DNA of 42,875 nt, taken from NCBI GenBank assembly GCA_030538115.1, contig JAUNUP010000024.1, positions 1-42,875 of the forward strand. Direction: 5' to 3'. The position numbers and the translations under genes were made by a program. Each line of letters opens with the position of its first letter. Position 1 is the stretch's first letter. The DNA is from Dermatophilus congolensis (GTDB lineage Bacteria; Actinomycetota; Actinomycetes; Actinomycetales; Dermatophilaceae). Shown in pieces: positions 38,942 through 42,875 of the stretch. The notes under the pieces are model-generated. The model saw nothing but the letters and a program-made list of their open reading frames with translations. It searched no databases and was not told where the DNA came from.

Positions 38942-40230
38942 CAGACACCGACCACGACGCCTCCTCGGCGCCCGCCTCGCGGCAGGCCTCCGGGGAGGTG
39001 TTCGCGCCCCGCGAACTGCGCAAGTCGCGCCGACAGATCGAGCTGTACACGCTGGCCTCGATCGACGTTCTCGTGGTCATGTTCTCGGGCGTCCTGGTCT
39101 TCGGCGTCTGGGCACGGTCCGACGCGTGGGACATCGGTGAGGTGCTCGCGTCGCTCGTCACCGTGGCCTTCGCGGTGGCGTGTCTGCTTCTGCTGCACCG
39201 AACTCCTGCCGGACGCGCGCCCAGCCGCGGATGGCTCGTCACCGTGATGCTGCTGACCCTCGGGTCGACCGCGGCGCTCAGCGCCACCCTCGACCCGTCG
39301 GATGTCTATCTCGAAGGCCTCGGGCTGTACATGGGCCTGCTCTTTCCGCTGTACCTCGCGGTTACCGTGGTGAGTCTCTTCATGCCGTGGCGGCGGCTCC
39401 TGCCGGTCTCGCTCGTCGGGGCCGTCGCTGTCACGGCGGTGTTCGCGGCTTTCGGTCTGGATCCCTCCGGAGTGGCGGTGCTCGGGGTGTATGCCGTGCT
39501 CGCGGCTCTATTGGGGCTCGCCACCGGCGCGCTGACCTTCTGGATGCTCGACGTGATCCGGCAGCTCGACGAGGCCCGTTCCGCCTCAGCACAACTCGCG
39601 GTGGCCGAGGAGCGACTGCGGTTCTCGCGCGACCTGCACGACGTGTACGGACGCACCCTGTCGGCCATCGCGATGAAGTCTGAACTCGCGGCCGAACTAG
39701 CCCTGCGCGGCGACGAGCGCGGTGTCGCCGAGATGCGCGCGGTGCGGGCGCTCGCCCAGGAGTCACTCGCCGAGGTCCGCGGCATCGTCGCCGGCTACCG
39801 CGAGATCTCGCTCGAGGCCGAGGTGGCAGGCGCCGCCGCGACCCTGCGCTCTGCGGGGGCCCGGTTCGAGGTGCACGGCCTCGACGAGGTACTGCCGCTA
39901 CTCCGACCCGAGCAGCGCACGGTGCTCGCGTGGACGGTGCGGGAGGCCGTGACGAACGTCATCCGGCACAGCCACGCCCACCTCGTGACCCTGCGCGCCG
40001 CGCGCACTGCTGGTACTGCCGGTACCGACGGTGCTGTCACTGTGACGATCACCAACGACGGTGTGGCAAAGGCCGATTCGCGTGATGCGGCCGACGGTGT
40101 CGCCTCGGGGAACGGCCTGCGCGGCCTCGGCGAGCGCGCCGCCGGCATCGGCGGAACCATCGCGTCACGCCACGAGGGCACCTCGTTCGCTCTCGTTCTC
40201 ACACTCCCGACCAAGGAGCACCATCCATGA
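38938..40230 (+). CDS. DesK/NarX-type sensor histidine kinase
   Basis: A 430-residue membrane kinase from GTG at 38938, overlapping the permease stop (GTGA). About five helices (45-205) without a large outside domain suggest sensing within the membrane, as in DesK. HisKA_3: RFSRDLHDVYGRTLSAIAMK with phospho-acceptor H234. HATPase: WTVREAVTNVIRHSHAHLV and GNGLRGLGERAAGIGGTI. It is co-transcribed with the exporter and the response regulator, so it probably senses envelope stress or the exported compound. A longer frame from 38902 would overlap the permease more deeply and is not preferred. Confidence 0.94.
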   Translation: MTDTDHDASSAPASRQASGEVFAPRELRKSRRQIELYTLASIDVLVVMFSGVLVFGVWARSDAWDIGEVLASLVTVAFAVACLLLLHRTPAGRAPSRGWLVTVMLLTLGSTAALSATLDPSDVYLEGLGLYMGLLFPLYLAVTVVSLFMPWRRLLPVSLVGAVAVTAVFAAFGLDPSGVAVLGVYAVLAALLGLATGALTFWMLDVIRQLDEARSASAQLAVAEERLRFSRDLHDVYGRTLSAIAMKSELAAELALRGDERGVAEMRAVRALAQESLAEVRGIVAGYREISLEAEVAGAAATLRSAGARFEVHGLDEVLPLLRPEQRTVLAWTVREAVTNVIRHSHAHLVTLRAARTAGTAGTDGAVTVTITNDGVAKADSRDAADGVASGNGLRGLGERAAGIGGTIASRHEGTSFALVLTLPTKEHHP

Positions 40231-40850
40231 GCGAACCTTCCGGTCCGATCCGGTTGCTGCTGGCCGACGACGAGAACCTCTTTCGTGACGCTCTCGCCAC
40301 GCTCCTCGGGCTGCAGGACGATCTGGAGATCGTCGCAACGGCCGCGTCAGGCCCCGAGGCCGTCGCGATGGGGCTCGCCGCGCAGCCGGATGTCGCGGTG
40401 CTCGACCTTCAGATGCCCGGAGCCGACGGCATCGAGGCAGCGCGCGAATTGCTCGCGGCGCAGCCGAAACTCGGGATTCTCATCGTGACGAGCCACGGCC
40501 GCCCGGGCTACCTCAAACGCGCCCTCGAAGTGGGTGTGCGGGGGTTCCTACCCAAGACGTCTTCGGCTGCGGTGCTGGGGGAGGCCGTTCGCTCGGTGCA
40601 CCGCGGAGGCCGGTACGTCGACCCCGAGCTGGCCGCCGACGCGATCGCGGCCGGGTCGACTCCGCTCTCTGCACGCGAGGCCGACGTGCTCGAACTCGCC
40701 GCCGACGGGGCGCCCGTGGAGGAGATCGCCCGACGCGTGAGCCTCTCGGTGGGCACGGTTCGCAACTACCTCTCCTCCGCGACGGCCAAAGTCGGGGGCA
40801 CGAACCGGCACGAGGCGGCAGCCCTGGCGAGGGCGAGAGGCTGGATCTGA
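40227..40850 (+). CDS. NarL/FixJ-type response regulator (DesR-like)
   Basis: A 207-residue protein whose ATG overlaps the kinase stop by 4 nt. Receiver domain: LLADDENLFRDALATLLGLQ, phospho-acceptor D60 in VAVLDLQMPGADG and the conserved Lys in VRGFLPKTSS. C-terminal LuxR-type helix-turn-helix: LSAREADVLELAADGAPVEE-IARRVSLSVGTVRNYLSS. It should be phosphorylated by the adjacent kinase and control the exporter operon, possibly at the inverted repeat 45 bp before it. Confidence 0.95.
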   Translation: MSEPSGPIRLLLADDENLFRDALATLLGLQDDLEIVATAASGPEAVAMGLAAQPDVAVLDLQMPGADGIEAARELLAAQPKLGILIVTSHGRPGYLKRALEVGVRGFLPKTSSAAVLGEAVRSVHRGGRYVDPELAADAIAAGSTPLSAREADVLELAADGAPVEEIARRVSLSVGTVRNYLSSATAKVGGTNRHEAAALARARGWI

Positions 40851-40860
40851 GCCCTGAACG

Positions 40861-40897
40861 CGAACGAGGGCCCGCCGTTCGGCAGGGCCCTCGTTCG
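40861..40897. terminator. Hairpin terminator after the response regulator
   Basis: CGAACGAGGGCCC (40861-40873) pairs perfectly with 40885-40897 around an 11-nt loop. It lies 10 bp after the operon end and 15 bp before the converging CBS-domain gene, so it can serve both. Confidence 0.85.
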
Positions 40898-40912
40898 GTT
40901 CGTGTCAGCGGA

Positions 40913-41344
40913 TCACTGGTGGATGTACTCCATGAGGTGGTCGCGCTCAGCTTCGATCTGAGAGACGCGGGCCTTGACGGCGTCACCGATGGAGACGATC
41001 GAGACGATCTTCGTCTCCTGCACCACCGGCATGTGACGGAAGCGGCGCTCGGTCATGAGGGCGGCGATGTCGCCCAGGCGTGCCTGAGGCTCGCACGTGA
41101 CCACCTCGCTGGTCATGATCGCCGAGACGGGACCATTGAGGATGCCTGCACCTTCGCGGTTCAGCGCGCGTACGATGTCGCGCTCACTGACGATGCCCGC
41201 GACGTGCTCGCCGTCGTTGCTGACGATGACCGCACCGATGCGGTGCTCGGCCAGGGTGGCCAGGAGTTCGGTCACGGTCGCCTCGGCGGTGAGTGTGACG
41301 ACGGAGTGGGGCCCACGGGCGGAGATGACGTCGCTGATCCTCAT
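40913..41344 (-). CDS. CBS-domain pair protein
   Basis: A 143-residue protein from ATG at 41344 with two CBS domains: MRISDVISARGPHSVVTLTA, TVTELLATLAEHRIGAVIVS, GIVSERDIVRALNREGAGIL; then VSAIMTSEVVTCEPQARLGD, AALMTERRFRHMPVV and IVSIGDAVKARVSQIEAERD. Such small stand-alone CBS proteins bind adenine nucleotides and act as energy sensors. The frame reaching 41443 adds unrelated residues. It is convergent with the response-regulator gene. Confidence 0.93.
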   Translation of the reverse strand: MRISDVISARGPHSVVTLTAEATVTELLATLAEHRIGAVIVSNDGEHVAGIVSERDIVRALNREGAGILNGPVSAIMTSEVVTCEPQARLGDIAALMTERRFRHMPVVQETKIVSIVSIGDAVKARVSQIEAERDHLMEYIHQ

Positions 41345-41445
41345 GCCGCCAAGGTACGGCCGAAGGGGACCTTTTGCCAGGGACACCGCCGAAATTCCTG
41401 TCCCTGCTCGAATCCCGGGCGTTTCTGCAGTGAGCGCCGTCACAG

Positions 41446-41488
41446 CACGAAGCCGGTCGCACCGAGTTCGGGTGCGACCGGCTTCGTG
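41446..41488. terminator. Perfect 18-bp hairpin terminator after hppA
   Basis: CACGAAGCCGGTCGCACC (41446-41463) pairs without mismatch with 41471-41488 around a 7-nt loop. It lies 11 bp beyond the hppA stop in the direction of transcription. Confidence 0.88.
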
Positions 41489-41499
41489 ATCGGCTGGAT

Positions 41500-42875
41500 T
41501 CAGCTGCGGGCGTAGCTCTCCGGGGAGGGGATCCCCGCCGAGTCGGCCCTCGGCTCACGGTCTGCCGAAGAGCGAGCCGACGCCGCCGGCGACTCGTCGT
41601 CGAGGCCACCGCTGCGCATGGCGTCTTCCGCCTCCTCGCCCCGAGCGATTCGCATGCCATAGAACGAGCGATACACGAAGTAGCAGGAGATGACGAAGAA
41701 CACCGCCGCGAGCGAGTGCGTCATCACGGTGCTGCCCTGCTGCGCGGAGAGCTGCACCGCCAGCTCGACGGCGAGCAGCCCGAACAGGGTCGTGAACTTG
41801 ATGACCGGGTTGAGCGCCACCGAGCTCGTGTCCTTGTACGGGTCGCCGACGGTGTCGCCGACGATCGTCGCGTCGTGCAGGGCCGTGCCCTTGGCGTGCA
41901 GGTCGACCTCGACGATCTTCTTCGCGTTGTCCCAGGCGCCGCCGCCGTTGGCCATGAAGATCGCCTGGTAGAGGCCGAACACGGCGATCGAGACGAGGTA
42001 ACCGATGAAGAAGAACGGCTCGACGAACGCGAATGCCAGGGTCGAGAAGAAGACACCCATGAACATGTTGAGCATGCCCTTCTGGGCGTACTGGGTGCAG
42101 ATCTCGACGACCTTCTTGCTGTCTTCGGTGCTGGCCTTGGTGACGCCGTCGAGCTTGATGTTGTCCTTGATGAACTCGACTGCGCGGTAGGAGCCGGTGG
42201 TGACGGCCTGGATGCTGGCGCCGGTGAACCAGAAGATCACGGCGCCGCCCATGACGAGGCCGAGCAGGAACGGCGGGTGGATGAGCGAGAGCTTCTCCAC
42301 GTCGTGGGTGAGGCCCTCGGTGAGCGCCATGATGATCGAGAAGATCATGGTCGTTGCGCCGACGACCGCGGTGCCGATGAGCACGGGCTTGGCCGTGGCC
42401 TTGAACGTGTTGCCCGCGCCGTCGTTCTCTTCGAGAAGCTGCTTGGCGTTCTCCCAGTCGACGTCGAAGCCGTGGGTGGCCTTGATCTCGTCGGCGACAC
42501 CGGGGATGTCTTCGATGGTCGAGAGTTCGTAGACCGACTGGGCGTTGTCGGTGACGGGGCCGTAGGAGTCGACCGCGATGGTGACCGGGCCCATGCCGAG
42601 AAAACCGAACGCCACGAGACCGAACGCGAATACGGCGGGCGCGACCATGAGTACGCCGAGGCCGAGGCCGCTGATGAGGTACGCGACTCCCATGAGGCCG
42701 ATGATCGCGATGCCCAGCCAGTAGGCCGAGAAGTTACCGGCGACGAGGCCCGACAGGATGTTGAGGCTCGGGCCGCCCTGACGCGAAGAGATGACGACCT
42801 CGCGCACGTGTCGGCTGCTCGTGGAGGTGAACACCTTGACCAGCTCGGGGATGAGCGCGCCGGCCAGCGTGCCGC
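41500..42875 (-). CDS. hppA: Membrane-bound proton-translocating pyrophosphatase HppA, partial
   Basis: The C-terminal part (about 458 residues) of the H+-PPase that pumps protons with energy from pyrophosphate. The frame stays open to the right edge, so the N-terminus lies outside. Diagnostic blocks: SSRQGGPSLNILSGLVAGNF, VTIAVDSYGPVTDNAQSVYE, ANGGGAWDNAKKIVEVDLHA and TIVGDTVGDPYKDTSSVALN-PVIKF with the PPi/Mg-binding Asp residues. GNTFKATAKP has Lys at the position that decides K+ need, so it belongs to the K+-independent class. A charged tail of about 50 residues follows the last helix. A hairpin terminator follows the stop. Confidence 0.96.
   Translation of the reverse strand, partial: GTLAGALIPELVKVFTSTSSRHVREVVISSRQGGPSLNILSGLVAGNFSAYWLGIAIIGLMGVAYLISGLGLGVLMVAPAVFAFGLVAFGFLGMGPVTIAVDSYGPVTDNAQSVYELSTIEDIPGVADEIKATHGFDVDWENAKQLLEENDGAGNTFKATAKPVLIGTAVVGATTMIFSIIMALTEGLTHDVEKLSLIHPPFLLGLVMGGAVIFWFTGASIQAVTTGSYRAVEFIKDNIKLDGVTKASTEDSKKVVEICTQYAQKGMLNMFMGVFFSTLAFAFVEPFFFIGYLVSIAVFGLYQAIFMANGGGAWDNAKKIVEVDLHAKGTALHDATIVGDTVGDPYKDTSSVALNPVIKFTTLFGLLAVELAVQLSAQQGSTVMTHSLAAVFFVISCYFVYRSFYGMRIARGEEAEDAMRSGGLDDESPAASARSSADREPRADSAGIPSPESYARS

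Overview
The window is chromosomal DNA of a high-GC actinobacterium. The evidence is GC-rich third codon positions throughout, frequent GTG starts, ATGA/GTGA overlaps, and families typical of Actinomycetota: a PdxR-type MocR regulator beside pdxS, a DesK/NarL-type two-component pair driving an ABC exporter, a K+-independent proton pyrophosphatase and secreted lipoproteins. A genus cannot be named from the sequence alone; Micrococcales-like is a guess. No tRNA, rRNA, CRISPR array or intact insertion sequence was recognised.

Bases 1-10,600 look like an accessory, rearranged zone. On the minus strand, a MntA-HepT toxin-antitoxin pair is followed by a short toxin-like remnant and a formylglycine-generating-enzyme-like gene that leaves the window. 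Next come a RibD/DHFR-like reductase, a DAPG-hydrolase gene with a frameshifted partner under a divergent TetR repressor, and an intact FitA/FitB-type (PIN) toxin-antitoxin pair. A mosaic of duplicated pieces follows: two copies of an isoprenylcysteine-methyltransferase-like gene about 3.4 kb apart, a full WapI-type immunity gene plus a 14-codon remnant of a second one, and an N-terminally truncated PIN toxin. Between the duplicates lies an ABC-F antibiotic-resistance-type ATPase whose upstream region carries a 13-codon leader peptide and attenuator-like stems.

Bases 10,600-21,500 hold metabolism: pdxR divergent from pdxS, the hisI-hisG pair, an AhpD-like protein, a SAM methyltransferase, a lipoprotein-OmpA pair, a serine beta-lactamase-like membrane protein, an AAA ATPase and trpF. 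A striking three-way-junction RNA lies between pdxS and hisI. Its third helix holds a sequence complementary to the hisI ribosome-binding site. A 98-bp concentric inverted repeat follows hisG.

Bases 21,500-36,700 carry a Tat-type secreted metallo-beta-lactamase-fold protein divergent from a D-amino-acid dehydrogenase, with a 22-bp perfect palindrome between them. They are followed by SelO, a TetR regulator with a Ser/Thr/Pro-rich insertion, a TRIC-type channel, a cytidylate-kinase-like protein, a sirtuin and an HtrA-like protease with a PDZ domain. A tightly packed minus-strand run then reads alaA, a DedA-like protein, a GH31 glycosidase and an O-antigen-ligase-like protein.

Bases 36,700-42,875 hold a four-gene overlapping operon (ABC ATPase, ABC permease, sensor kinase, response regulator), a CBS-domain protein and most of hppA, which runs off the right edge. 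Strong hairpin terminators close the operon and hppA.
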